This document shows, piece after piece, positions 9,133 to 18,164 of a stretch of 52,326 nt of DNA; position 1 is the first letter of the stretch, and each line of letters opens with the position of its first letter. Source of the DNA: JAPLNB01 sp964451955 (GTDB lineage Bacteria; Planctomycetota; Phycisphaerae; Tepidisphaerales; Tepidisphaeraceae); the NCBI GenBank assembly GCA_964451955.1, contig CAYVKG010000023.1:1-52326 (forward strand). Reading direction: 5' to 3'. The notes under the pieces are model-generated. The model had not been told where the DNA came from, did no database searches, and worked only from the letters and a program-made list of their open reading frames with translations. Position numbers and translations under genes: made by a program.

Positions 9133-10413
9133 CTAGAGTCGCCAGGGTTCACGGAAGGCTTCGGAGCGGAAGCGGTTGGCTTCGTCGTCGTTGACGAACT
9201 CATTTTTCTTGGGGTCGTATTTGACTTTGCGCTTCAGGTAGAGTGCGACGTTGGCGGCGTGACAGGCGATGTGGGCCCAGCAGGCGGCGTCGGCGTCGGC
9301 GCGGGGCTTGCTGCGAGTCTTGACGCAATCGAGGAAGTTGCGGACGTGGAAATTGGCGGGGTAGCCGGGGATCTTGGTTCTCCTGCCGGCGATAAGGGCG
9401 GCGGAGGAAGCGGCGATTTCGGCGTCGTCGCCGGTCTCGACCCAGCCGGTTTCACCCTCGAAGCGGACGGGGCAGGAGCCCATGGGCAGCCAGCCGTCGT
9501 TGCGGAGGACGAGTTTGACGCCGTTGGGGTAGAGGGCATGAAGTTGGTTGCCGACGGGTTCGTATTCGATGGGGGCAGTGTCATCGGCGTCGTTGGCCCA
9601 TTGGCAGAGGTCGACGCAGTGGGAGCCCCATTCGAGGCATCCGCCGCCGACGAGTCCGCCGCCTTTTTCGAAGTTAAAGCCATCGAGGAGTCGGCGGTTG
9701 TAGGGGCGGTAGGCGGCGGGGCCGAGGAACATATCCCAGTCGACGTCGTCCTTGCGGGGCTCGGGTTCAGGTTGGAGCCAGCCGCTCATTCCCGGGGTGA
9801 AGCCGCCCGGGTGGGCGTGGAGGGTCTTGAGCTTGCCGAGTTTGCCGGTGCGCGCGAGGTCGATGGCGTACATGAAATTGGGAAGGGATCGGCGTTGGGT
9901 GCCGGCCTGGAAGATGCGAGCGGTCCGGCGGAAGACATCGGCAAGGGCGAGGCTCTGAGCGATGTTCTTGGTGCAGGGTTTCTCGCAATAGACGTCTTTG
10001 CCGGATTTGGCGGCCATGGTGGCGGCGGTGGCGTGCCAGTTGGGGCCTGTGGCGATGAGGACTGCGTCGATATCGGTTCGGGCGAGGAGTTCGCGCAGGT
10101 CGCGGTAAGTGACGCAATCGAGGTTGCCGTTCTTTTCATCGACGCGTTTCTTGGCGGCGTCGCGCCGGCGGGCCTGGATGTCGCAGACGGCGACGCATTG
10201 GACGTCGGTTTCCTGGAGGAAGCAATTCAGGACATAGGAGCCCCGGCCGCCGATGCCGATGGCGCCCAGGACGATGCGTTCGCTAGGCGAGACGGCGCCG
10301 TCCTTGCCGAGGGCGGAGCTTGGGATGATCTGGGGCAATGCAAAGACGGCACCGGCCTGGGCGGCGGTCTTCAGAAGCCGTCGGCGGGTGAGACGAAGCG
10401 ATTCTCCATGCAT
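9133..10413 (-). CDS. Tat-exported Gfo/Idh/MocA family oxidoreductase
   Basis: A 426-residue NAD(P)-dependent sugar oxidoreductase. The N-terminus carries a twin-arginine signal (LTRRRLLKTAAQAGAV, about 8-23), so it is folded with its cofactor and exported. The Rossmann dinucleotide motif is LGAIGIGGRG (about 49-58), and the family hallmark EKP is in YCEKPCTKN. The C-terminal half is the Gfo/Idh alpha/beta substrate domain (GGCLEWGSHCVDLCQW). These enzymes oxidise, epimerise or reduce sugars or sugar derivatives; the substrate is not determined. The ATG at 10411-10413 has TAGGAG upstream. First gene of a two-gene operon with the HEAT protein. It diverges from lysC. Confidence 0.87.
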   Translation of the reverse strand: MHGESLRLTRRRLLKTAAQAGAVFALPQIIPSSALGKDGAVSPSERIVLGAIGIGGRGSYVLNCFLQETDVQCVAVCDIQARRRDAAKKRVDEKNGNLDCVTYRDLRELLARTDIDAVLIATGPNWHATAATMAAKSGKDVYCEKPCTKNIAQSLALADVFRRTARIFQAGTQRRSLPNFMYAIDLARTGKLGKLKTLHAHPGGFTPGMSGWLQPEPEPRKDDVDWDMFLGPAAYRPYNRRLLDGFNFEKGGGLVGGGCLEWGSHCVDLCQWANDADDTAPIEYEPVGNQLHALYPNGVKLVLRNDGWLPMGSCPVRFEGETGWVETGDDAEIAASSAALIAGRRTKIPGYPANFHVRNFLDCVKTRSKPRADADAACWAHIACHAANVALYLKRKVKYDPKKNEFVNDDEANRFRSEAFREPWRL

Positions 10414-10654
10414 ACTTGGCTCCTATTTGGACAAACCAATGCTCTTGTGAGCGTAGAACTCGTTCGAACAGTTGTCTTCGTGCGCTAATGTTATTAGTAC
10501 AGCGGAGGGAAATCGTTTTTGGGATTTCGGTGGCATTCACGGGCCTGGAACGGACGGATCGATCGATGCGCACTGGACAAGGCGACGATACCGTGGGGCG
10601 TGGCGGTGTTCAAGAGAGGGCGCGCGTGTTGCGGCGAGCAAGGAATCGGGTGAT
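10414..10654. other. Divergent intergenic region between Gfo/Idh and lysC
   Basis: The region separates two divergently transcribed genes. Its right edge holds the lysC promoter, listed separately. No promoter for the Gfo/Idh gene is obvious. No RNA element was recognised; in particular I could not fold a lysine riboswitch from it by eye. Confidence 0.4.
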
Positions 10655-10682
10655 TTGATTGGAGGGATGCGATTACTATAAT
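10655..10682 (+). promoter_or_regulatory. Sigma70-type promoter of lysC
   Basis: TTGATT (10655-10660), a 16-base spacer and a perfect TATAAT (10677-10682). The predicted transcript starts near 10689, giving a leader of about 25 bases to the ATG at 10714. An in-frame ATG at 10681 overlaps the -10 box and so cannot be on this transcript, which decides the start of lysC. Confidence 0.65.
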
Positions 10683-10713
10683 GCGGGCCTTTGGCGAGGA
10701 GTCGGCGGACAAT

Positions 10714-11955
10714 ATGGGCCTGATTGTACAGAAATTCGGCGGGACGAGCGTGGCGGACGCGGAGCGGATCCACAAGGCGGCGGCGCGCGCGATTGCGGCG
10801 AAGCGGAGGGGCAACGAGGTGGTTGTTGTTGTGTCGGCGATGGGGGACACGACGGACAACCTGATCGACCTGGCGAAGCAGGTCTGCCGATATGGCGGCA
10901 AGGAGATGTCGCCCCCGAAACGGGAGATGGACCAGTTGCTGGTGACTGGGGAGCAGGTGACGATTGCCTTGATGGCGATGGCGATCGAAGCGCAGGGGGA
11001 GCGGTCGATCAGTTACACGGGGGGGCAGATCGGGTTGTTGACGGACGAGGCGTTCACGAAGGCGCGGATACAGTCGATCAACAAGCACCGGATTTTTGAG
11101 CAGTTGAGCTTGGGGAAGGTCGTAATCGTGGCCGGATTTCAGGGCGTGACGCCGGACGGGGACTATACAACGCTTGGGCGCGGGGGCTCGAACGCGACGC
11201 TGGTGGCGCTTGGGGCCGTGTTGCAGGCGGATGTCTGCGAGAATTACACGGATGTTGACGGGATATTCACGGCCGATCCGCGGATCGTGAAGGATGCGAG
11301 GAAGATTGACCGGATCAGCTATGACGAGATGCTGGAATTGTCAGGACTTGGGGCGTCGGTGTTGCAGACGCGCGCGGTGGAGTTTGCGAAGAAGTATAAC
11401 GTTCCGATTCACGTGAGGAACAGCCAGAATGAGAGCGAGGGAACGTGGATTGTTGCGGAGACGTCGAACATGGAACAGATCGTGGTATCGGGCGCGGCGC
11501 TGAAGAAGGACTTGACGCGGGTGACCATCAAGCAGGTGCCGGATCATCCGGGCGTGGCGGCAAAGATATTCGGGGACATCGCGGCGGCGAACGTTGTGGT
11601 TGACGACATTATTCAGAACGTGATGGATGACCACACGGCCAGCATATCGTTCACCGTGGAGCATGGGGATCTGGCAGATCTGAAGACGGTGGTGGACCGG
11701 ATCTGCAAGGAGTTGGGGGGGAAGTGCATGGCGATCTACCAGGGGGATCTCGCGAAGGTGAGCGTTGTTGGGGTGGGAATGCGGGTGCACACGGGCGTGG
11801 CGCAGAGGATGTTCAAGGCGTTGGCGGAAGCCAAGGTCAACATTCAGAACATCACAACGAGCGAGATCAAGATCAGCTGCATCATATCAAAGGAAGAGGC
11901 CGCCCGGGCGTTGCAGGTGGTGCACGAGGCGTTTGAACTGCACAAGGCGCATTGA
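10714..11955 (+). CDS. lysC: Aspartate kinase
   Basis: Aspartokinase catalyses phosphorylation of L-aspartate by ATP, the first step to lysine, threonine, methionine and diaminopimelate. The 413-residue protein starts with the kinase signature IVQKFGGTSV (K7-F8-G9-G10-T11-S12). It has the substrate loop TLGRGGSNATL and a C-terminal pair of ACT domains (from about residue 270, VTIKQVPDHPGVAAKIF and SVVGVGMRVHTGVAQRMF), which bind feedback inhibitors. This is the monofunctional two-ACT form. The start was chosen from the KFGGTS distance and the promoter position. It converges with the pseudopilin gene. Housekeeping; no operon partners in this window. Confidence 0.95.
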   Translation: MGLIVQKFGGTSVADAERIHKAAARAIAAKRRGNEVVVVVSAMGDTTDNLIDLAKQVCRYGGKEMSPPKREMDQLLVTGEQVTIALMAMAIEAQGERSISYTGGQIGLLTDEAFTKARIQSINKHRIFEQLSLGKVVIVAGFQGVTPDGDYTTLGRGGSNATLVALGAVLQADVCENYTDVDGIFTADPRIVKDARKIDRISYDEMLELSGLGASVLQTRAVEFAKKYNVPIHVRNSQNESEGTWIVAETSNMEQIVVSGAALKKDLTRVTIKQVPDHPGVAAKIFGDIAAANVVVDDIIQNVMDDHTASISFTVEHGDLADLKTVVDRICKELGGKCMAIYQGDLAKVSVVGVGMRVHTGVAQRMFKALAEAKVNIQNITTSEIKISCIISKEEAARALQVVHEAFELHKAH

Positions 11956-11996
11956 TGCGGTGGGACTTGCGGGGGCGGAGTTGCGGAAGGGCCGGG

Positions 11997-12923
11997 TCAG
12001 CGGTGGCCGTATTTGCGCCATGACGCGACGGATCCCTGCATGGGGCGGACAGCGGTGGGGATTTTGCGGATGAGTCTTCCGTCGCGCCCAAAGATGGCGA
12101 GAGTGTATTTTCCGGTGTCCCTGTAGTTGGCCAAGAGGTTGCCGTCTTCGCTCCAATCGCAGAAGTAGGCGTTCTGGGCAATGATGCGGGGTGGTGTGGT
12201 TGGGGGATCGTTGATGTGCTTCATCGCGATGGCGCCTCGTTGGGACCAGGCAACCCATTCTCCGGTGGGGTCGACGCGTGGGGCCTCGATGAGGCCGCTT
12301 CCGCCGTGGTAAACCGGTTTGGCGAGGGAGAAGTCCTTTCTGAGGAACAAGACTCCGGTGCCGGTTCGTTCTTTTTCGAACGTGACGTACATTCCCGGCG
12401 CATTGGGGGGAGTCGCGGCCAGGGAGAGGGGCATGTGAGAGAGGCTGATCTGGCGGAGGACGGCGCCGGTATCGGCATCGCGGACGGCGAATCGAGAAGG
12501 CGATGGTCCGCGAGAGTCGCTGCTTTCGATGAACTGATTGGCACCGACCCAGCCCACGAAGTAACTATTGCGGGTGAGGTGTTTCGTCACCCGGCCGCTG
12601 AAGGGATCGACGATGGCGGTGTGTTCGCCTTGTTTGTCGATTAATCGGAGACCGATCTTCTGACCTGAGGGCGACCATTCCGGAGGCGAATGGCAGACGC
12701 AGCAGAAGTCCACGCTTGGGCCCGCGAGATCGAGATCCATGGCTCCGGAGGGATCGGTCAGATGAAGCCGGCGGTCCTCTCCAACGTAGGCAATGGGGCA
12801 AGCGAGCACAACGGCTTTTCGGCGGGCCTTGCCCAGAACCGGCAGCAGGAGGGCCATCAATGTTCCGATGATGGCGATGACAATGAGGAGTTCAACGAGG
12901 GTAAAGGCTCTTCGTCGCGACAT
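11997..12923 (-). CDS. Type II secretion-like pseudopilin fused to a beta-propeller-like domain
   Basis: A 308-residue protein starting at the ATG 12921-12923 with a class III prepilin leader: MSRRRA, then FTLVELLIVIAIIG, with glutamate at +5 (E11) and alanine instead of the usual glycine before the cleavage site. The hydrophobic helix runs to about residue 27. Instead of the short pseudopilin globular domain, residues about 40-308 resemble TolB/WD-type propeller blades (PEWSPSGQKIGLRL, APRVDPTGEWVAWSQ, FCDWSEDGNLLANY). Predicted to be processed by a prepilin peptidase and to sit on the inner membrane with a periplasmic propeller. Planctomycetes have many pseudopilin-like fusions; the role of this one is unknown. 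Confidence 0.75.
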   Translation of the reverse strand: MSRRRAFTLVELLIVIAIIGTLMALLLPVLGKARRKAVVLACPIAYVGEDRRLHLTDPSGAMDLDLAGPSVDFCCVCHSPPEWSPSGQKIGLRLIDKQGEHTAIVDPFSGRVTKHLTRNSYFVGWVGANQFIESSDSRGPSPSRFAVRDADTGAVLRQISLSHMPLSLAATPPNAPGMYVTFEKERTGTGVLFLRKDFSLAKPVYHGGSGLIEAPRVDPTGEWVAWSQRGAIAMKHINDPPTTPPRIIAQNAYFCDWSEDGNLLANYRDTGKYTLAIFGRDGRLIRKIPTAVRPMQGSVASWRKYGHR

Positions 12924-13329
12924 AAGACCTGCCGAAGACAAGATACAAGCCCCTCTGAAGACAGTACCAGATTTGCCGAGGGGGATTATACGGAAGCCGC
13001 AGGGGCAGGGCAATGGAGAATCAGCAAAGTCGGTCGAAACGACGGACGTTGGCTGGAGGTTTTGGACTCGCGTCGAATTCACGCATTTGAGTGGCATGAT
13101 TTGGCAATTGTTTGTGGATGGATGAGTGGAGTCTGCCAGACCGGATGCGGACCATCATGAAGGGGCGGTGTTGGTGGAGATGGAGCGATTGTCTGGGGAT
13201 GTGGAGGCGAGAGATGGCCTTGCGGGACCAACGTTGGCGGGTTTGCCGGTAGGCAGAAGACTTGGGCATTATCGTGGTGCGGGCGAGTCTGCTAGACTGG
13301 GGGCGGCAGGTCGTGAATGAGGAGGCTTG
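12924..13329. other. Divergent intergenic region, pseudopilin / alcohol dehydrogenase
   Basis: About 400 bases between divergent genes. A TAGACT hexamer at 13293-13298 could be the -10 of the dehydrogenase promoter, but no matching -35 is seen. No RNA gene or repeat was recognised. Confidence 0.35.
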
Positions 13330-14376
13330 ATGGCAAGCTGCATGCACATGCGGGCCGGGGTATTCGAAGAAGTGCGCGGAATCCGATTGCGGGAGTTGGC
13401 GGTGCCCGAGCCCGGGAAGGGGCAGGTGCTGTTGCGTGTGGTTGGCTGCGGCGTGTGTGGGACGGATCATCACATTTATGAAGGAGAGGTGACGGCGGGG
13501 GTAAAGGCGCCGGTGGTGCTTGGGCACGAAATTGCCGCGCGCGTGGAGGCGACGGGTCCTGGGGTTAAGGGACTGGCGATCGGACAGTTTGCGGCGGTGG
13601 ATCCGGTTTTGGGGTGCGGGTGTTGTGCGATGTGTCGGATGGGGAAGGTCAATCTGTGTGCCGATCCGACGATCATCGGGTACAAGCTGAATGGCGGATT
13701 CGCGCAGTTCGTTGTGGCGCCGGCGACGAACGTTGTGCCGATGGACGAGAAGGTTGGGATCAAAGGGGGCGTGTTGTGCGAGACGCTGGCGTGTGTGATA
13801 CGAGGTTATGATCGGTTGGGATTTGTGGCGGGGTCGAGCGTGATGGTCCTTGGGGCGGGAACGGTAGGACTCTTGTGGGGGCAGATGCTGCGGAGTTCGC
13901 CGTGCCGGAGGATGATCCAGACGGACATCGCCGGGTTCCGACGAGGCAAGGCCAAGTCGCTTGGCGCGGATGTGGTTCTGGATCCACGCGAAGGGGATCT
14001 GGAGGGGCAAGTGAGGGGCGTATTGCCGGAGGGGGTGGATTTCATTGTGGATGCCACCGGCGATCCGGATGCGATTGCCGAGGCGCTGCCGACGTTGGCG
14101 TTTGGGGGGACCTTGATGGTCTTTGGCGTTTGTCCGCCGGGCAGGGGGGTGACGGTGGATCCGTACGTGATTTACAACAAAGAGGCGAAGGTGATTGGTT
14201 CGAAGATGCCGCCGATGACGTTGGAGCGTGCGGCGAGGTTGATTGAGTCGGGGCGTATTGCGTGCGAGGAGATCGTCACCTCGACGCTGGGGTTGGAGTC
14301 GCTCGACGAGGCGGTGGCGGGGTTCAATGACGTTCGCGAGTCGCAGGTGAAGATGGCGGTCGACCCGTGGCGATAA
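13330..14376 (+). CDS. Zinc-dependent alcohol dehydrogenase family protein (MDR; threonine/sorbitol dehydrogenase type)
   Basis: A 348-residue medium-chain dehydrogenase. Catalytic zinc ligands are C43 in GCGVCGTDHH and H66-E67 in VLGHE. The structural zinc lobe is rich in cysteine (C96, C98, C99, C102 and C110 in GCGCCAMCRMGKVNLC). The NAD(P)-binding motif is VLGAGTVG (about 173-180). Family members oxidise polyols, threonine or other secondary alcohols with NAD(P). The substrate here is not determined, but a sugar alcohol fits the neighbourhood. AGGAGG lies 4 bases before the ATG. It converges with the GH78 gene, with only 8 bases between the stops. Confidence 0.85.
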   Translation: MASCMHMRAGVFEEVRGIRLRELAVPEPGKGQVLLRVVGCGVCGTDHHIYEGEVTAGVKAPVVLGHEIAARVEATGPGVKGLAIGQFAAVDPVLGCGCCAMCRMGKVNLCADPTIIGYKLNGGFAQFVVAPATNVVPMDEKVGIKGGVLCETLACVIRGYDRLGFVAGSSVMVLGAGTVGLLWGQMLRSSPCRRMIQTDIAGFRRGKAKSLGADVVLDPREGDLEGQVRGVLPEGVDFIVDATGDPDAIAEALPTLAFGGTLMVFGVCPPGRGVTVDPYVIYNKEAKVIGSKMPPMTLERAARLIESGRIACEEIVTSTLGLESLDEAVAGFNDVRESQVKMAVDPWR

Positions 14377-14384
14377 AGGGCGAG

Positions 14385-17135
14385 TCAGTTTGCTTGGGGG
14401 CGGGAGTGAAACCCGACGAACGTATATTGTCCGGACCCGAGATGGCGCTTGGGGGTGGAGGGTTCGCCGTCGAGAGAGGTGTTGTTTGAGTAGGGCGGTG
14501 GGAGTTGAACCGTTGCGGTGGTGTTGGGGGGTATGGAGAGTGTGAGGGTGAAGCGGTCGTTGTCGATATTCCAGTGGGCGCGGACGGGGCCGTACATGGT
14601 CTTGACGGTGGCCGTGGCGTGGAGGAGGTCGCCGACGGGTTGTGGTTTGACGAGAATGTGTTTGAAGGCGGGTTTGTCCGGATCCGGGCGGATGCCGACG
14701 ACGTATTCGTAGAACCAGATGGCCAAGTCCCCGACGAGCATGACGTGGTTGCCGGAGTTCATGGCGGGGTCTGCGGTGTCGCCGTTCCAGAGTTCCCAGA
14801 TGGTGGTGGCGCCCTTGTCAATCATATAGCCCCAACTGGGGTAGTCCCTGCGGGAGGCAAGCGTATAGGCCAGGTCGGGGCGGCCGTTGTCGGAGAGGAC
14901 GCGCATGATCCACTGGCCGCCGATCAGGCCGGTGCCGAGGTGGCCTGTTGTCTCGATCTTCTCGGCGAGAGCGGCGAAGACGCGGGCATGATGCTCGGGT
15001 GGGACGAGACCGAAGGCCAAGGGCAAGACGCTGGAGGTCTGGGATCCATTGTCGTAGGTGGCGGTGTCGGACTTGAAGTACTTCTTGTTGAAGGCGGTTT
15101 TCATGCGCTCGGCCTGCTCGGAGAATCGCTTGGCGTCGAGCGGCTTTTGCAGCAGCGTGGCATAGCGGGCCATGAGTTGGAGGTCGTAGCAAAAATAGGC
15201 GGTTGCGAGGACTTCGCCGGCGGTTTTTCGTTTTGGGTCGGCGGAGTGGATGAGCGTTGGCGACTCGGGCGGCACACACCAGTCGCCGTAGTTGTCCCGG
15301 GCAATGAGATCATCCTTGATGAAGGTGGACATGTGGTCGATCCACTTTTTCATGGCGGGGTAGTGTTTTTCGATGACGCGGAGATCGGCATATTGTTCAT
15401 GGAGGGTACCGGGGGCGATGATGAACGTGCTTGGCCAGGTCACGTTGTCGCTGTAAAAAGGCCAATAGGCGGGGCAGACGTCGGAGACGGAGCCGTTGTC
15501 TTTTTGCGAGTCCTCGATGTCGGCGATCCACTTGGCGTAGAGCGAGGCGATGCCAAAAAGGTAAGATTCACCCTTGCACTCGGCGGAGCGGTCGCCCAAC
15601 CAGGCTTGTCGTTCGTCGCGTTGGGGGCAGTCGGTCGGGAAACTGCGATAGTTGCCACGGACTCCCCAGAGGATGTTCTGGTGAATGCGGTTGATGAGGA
15701 TGTTGGAGCAGGAGAACTCGCCGGCGGGTTGAACATCAGAGTTGACGATGCGCCCTTCAATGGAGGTAAGGGAGGGTTGGCCCGGGAATCCGGTGACTTC
15801 CACGTAACGAAAGCCGTGGTAGACGAATCGGGGTTCCCAGGATTCGTCGCCCGTGCCTTTGAGCGTGTAGACATCGGTCACCTTGGCGGAGCGGATGTTG
15901 TCGAGGTAGAGGGTTCCATCGGGTCGGAGGATTTCCGCATGGCGGAGCTGGACGGAGGCGCCTGCGGGACCGCGGACGGTGAGTCGGCACCAGCCGACGA
16001 TGTTCTGGCCGAGGTCGAAGATGTAGACGCCAGGCTTGGGGGAGGACATTTTTGCCGGTTTGATGGTGCCGGTTACGCGGATGGGTTCGAGCATCTGTGC
16101 CGAGAGGCGGCCTCCAGGTCCGCTGACGAGTGCCGCGTTTTCCCATGTCGAATCGTCGAAGCCTGGCGAGGCCCACCCGGGCTGTTCGAGGCGAGCGTCG
16201 TATTCTTCGCCGTCGTATTCGTTGTTGGCACGAATGGGACCGTTGGTCGTCATTTTCCATGATGGGTCCGAGACAATCAGTTCGGAGGACCCATCGGCGT
16301 ACTCGACGTGGAACTGTGCGAGGAGCTTGGGATAGCCGTAGGTGCGCGTCTCGGTGGGGACCTTTGTGCGTGGCGCGAAATATCGGCCGTTGCCCAGGAT
16401 GACGCCGAGGGCATTTGGCCCGGCGGTGAGTTGGGGGGTGATGTCATAAGTGACGTAGAAGGCGCGTCTGGAGTAGTCGGTGAGGCCGGGATCGAGGACG
16501 TGGTCGCCGATCTTCTTGCCGTTCACGTAGAGTTCGTAGAGTCCAAGGCCACAAATGTAGGCCGTTGCGCGCTGGACCCGTTTTTCGAGCGGAAACTCGC
16601 GACGGAGCATACGAGCGGGCAGGCGAGTGTTTTCTGGGGCGGACAGGGGGTCGGGAACATCAAGGCCGATCCATTGCGCCTTCCAGTCGGTCGGTTGGAG
16701 CAGGCCGACGGAGAAGGTCGCGGTTTCACTCCAAGGCGACGGGATGCCTTCACGATCCAGCGCGCGCGCTTTCCAGAAACAGCGGGTGCCGGAAGCAAGT
16801 TGGGTTCCCCCATAGGGGATGTGAATCGATTGATCTGAGCGGACGATGCCGGTGTCCCAGAGGTCGGGTCTGTTCTGGTCGAGCATCGCCTGGCTGGAGG
16901 CGACGAGTATCTGGTAGGCGGTTTGTTTCAGCGATCGCAGAGCCGGGTCGGAAGGCGCCAGGTACCAGGAAAGGCGAGGCGTTGGCGTGTCAATCCCCTG
17001 GGGGTTTACCAGGTATTCGCATCGCAAGTCGGTCAGGCGCAACGAACCGGCCGATTGCGCACAGCCGACTGCGGACAAGCAGCCTAGAACAGCCGTCATC
17101 ACCAATAGTTCGCTCCACTGAATGCTGATGGGCAT
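14385..17135 (-). CDS. Secreted alpha-L-rhamnosidase (GH78)
   Basis: A 916-residue exported hydrolase that releases terminal alpha-L-rhamnose. Residues 1-28 are a signal peptide ending around VGCAQS; the cysteine is not in a canonical lipobox, so I favour simple secretion. The N-terminal fibronectin-like and beta-sandwich domains follow (RLSWYL, AYQILVASS, DWKAQWIGLD). The (alpha/alpha)6 barrel contains the family signature CPQRDERQAWLGDRS near residue 500, which carries the catalytic acids, and WGYMIDKGATTIWELWNGD further on. The C-terminal domain begins around residue 800. AGGAGAGG stands just before the ATG. Length is normal for GH78. Confidence 0.92.
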   Translation of the reverse strand: MPISIQWSELLVMTAVLGCLSAVGCAQSAGSLRLTDLRCEYLVNPQGIDTPTPRLSWYLAPSDPALRSLKQTAYQILVASSQAMLDQNRPDLWDTGIVRSDQSIHIPYGGTQLASGTRCFWKARALDREGIPSPWSETATFSVGLLQPTDWKAQWIGLDVPDPLSAPENTRLPARMLRREFPLEKRVQRATAYICGLGLYELYVNGKKIGDHVLDPGLTDYSRRAFYVTYDITPQLTAGPNALGVILGNGRYFAPRTKVPTETRTYGYPKLLAQFHVEYADGSSELIVSDPSWKMTTNGPIRANNEYDGEEYDARLEQPGWASPGFDDSTWENAALVSGPGGRLSAQMLEPIRVTGTIKPAKMSSPKPGVYIFDLGQNIVGWCRLTVRGPAGASVQLRHAEILRPDGTLYLDNIRSAKVTDVYTLKGTGDESWEPRFVYHGFRYVEVTGFPGQPSLTSIEGRIVNSDVQPAGEFSCSNILINRIHQNILWGVRGNYRSFPTDCPQRDERQAWLGDRSAECKGESYLFGIASLYAKWIADIEDSQKDNGSVSDVCPAYWPFYSDNVTWPSTFIIAPGTLHEQYADLRVIEKHYPAMKKWIDHMSTFIKDDLIARDNYGDWCVPPESPTLIHSADPKRKTAGEVLATAYFCYDLQLMARYATLLQKPLDAKRFSEQAERMKTAFNKKYFKSDTATYDNGSQTSSVLPLAFGLVPPEHHARVFAALAEKIETTGHLGTGLIGGQWIMRVLSDNGRPDLAYTLASRRDYPSWGYMIDKGATTIWELWNGDTADPAMNSGNHVMLVGDLAIWFYEYVVGIRPDPDKPAFKHILVKPQPVGDLLHATATVKTMYGPVRAHWNIDNDRFTLTLSIPPNTTATVQLPPPYSNNTSLDGEPSTPKRHLGSGQYTFVGFHSRPQAN

Positions 17136-17312
17136 CTGCCTCTCCTGTTGGCGTGATTCTTGGCAATCCGGGTCGGGGGGAGGAGTATATCACAGGGTGC
17201 GACGAGGGGAAGGAGCGATTTGGCGACCAGACCATCCACATTTGGGCGGTGGGCGGGTATTTAGGTTTGTCCGCAGGCGAGTAGAGGCGAACAAACGAAA
17301 GGGAGCGGTATC

Positions 17313-18164
17313 ATGGCCGTCAAGTCAAGTCTCGTGGTTCTGGCGATTCTGGGTGCGCTGATGCCGGGTGCGAAAGCGGCCGAGAGAATCGGCGTTTTGA
17401 TCATTGACGGGCAGCACAATCACAACTGGCAGGCGACAACGCCGGCGGTCAAGAAGATCCTGACGGACACGGGTCGGTTCAGCGTGGATGTTATGACGAC
17501 GCCGACGAACAAAGCTGCGAAGGAAGCGTGGGCGGAGTTCAGGCCCGAGTTCTCAAAGTACGCGGTGGTTCTGATAAATTACCACGGGCAGGCATGGCCC
17601 GCGGAGGTGAACGCCGAATTGGAGAAGTACATGGAGAACGGCGGCGGGCTGGTGTTCTACCATGCCGCCGTGTTTTCGTTTGCGGAATGGGAGAACTGGA
17701 ACAAGGCGATGGGGTTGGGGTGGCGAGACAACAAATACGGGGATCGTCTGACGCTGGACAATGAGGGGAAGCTCGTGCGAACTGGGAAGGGTGAAGGTCC
17801 GGGCGGGGGGCATGGACCGGCGCATGCGTTCGAGATGACGACGCGGTCGGCGGACAACCCGATCATGAAGGGTTTTCCGCAGAAGTGGATGCGGACGGTG
17901 AAGGATGAGCTGTATCACGGGCAGCGTGGTCCGGCGCGGAATCTGACGATCCTTGCGACGGCATTTTCGGCCAAGTCGGGTGGTGGGACGGACACCAACG
18001 AGCCAATCGTCTGGACGAACACGTGGGGCAAGGGGCGTGTGTTTGTGACGCTTCTGGGTCACGATGTTCCGGCGACGACGGCGTCGGACAGTGCGGCATT
18101 GCTGTCTCGGGGATGCGAATGGGCGGGCACGGGGCAAGTCACGCTGCCGCCGATGGGCAAGTAG
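17313..18164 (+). CDS. Secreted ThuA-like domain protein
   Basis: A 283-residue exported protein: signal peptide 1-22 (VVLAILGALMPGAKA), then a ThuA/glutamine-amidotransferase-like fold. Recognisable are IGVLIIDGQHNHNWQ, VVLINYHGQAWP, YMENGGGLVFYHAAVFSF, the block ending in MKGFPQKWMRTVKDELYHG, and VFVTLLGHD near the C-terminus. ThuA proteins take part in trehalose or disaccharide utilisation in some bacteria, and in planctomycetes the domain is common next to glycoside hydrolases and Gfo/Idh enzymes. The exact reaction is not settled. AAGGGAG stands before the ATG. It diverges from the rhamnosidase gene, so the two may share regulation in the 177-base gap. Confidence 0.82.
   Translation: MAVKSSLVVLAILGALMPGAKAAERIGVLIIDGQHNHNWQATTPAVKKILTDTGRFSVDVMTTPTNKAAKEAWAEFRPEFSKYAVVLINYHGQAWPAEVNAELEKYMENGGGLVFYHAAVFSFAEWENWNKAMGLGWRDNKYGDRLTLDNEGKLVRTGKGEGPGGGHGPAHAFEMTTRSADNPIMKGFPQKWMRTVKDELYHGQRGPARNLTILATAFSAKSGGGTDTNEPIVWTNTWGKGRVFVTLLGHDVPATTASDSAALLSRGCEWAGTGQVTLPPMGK

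Noticed and set aside
9064..10488. Open frame of 474 codons opposite the Gfo/Idh gene
   Set aside because: Same type of shadow; the Tat signal and Rossmann motifs on the minus strand are decisive.
10681..10713. Upstream ATG as start of lysC
   Set aside because: It overlaps the TATAAT box, and the extra 11 residues are not part of aspartokinases.
14505..16262. Open frame of 585 codons opposite the GH78 gene
   Set aside because: Low-complexity Gly/Val/Glu composition, no motifs; GH78 signatures are on the other strand.
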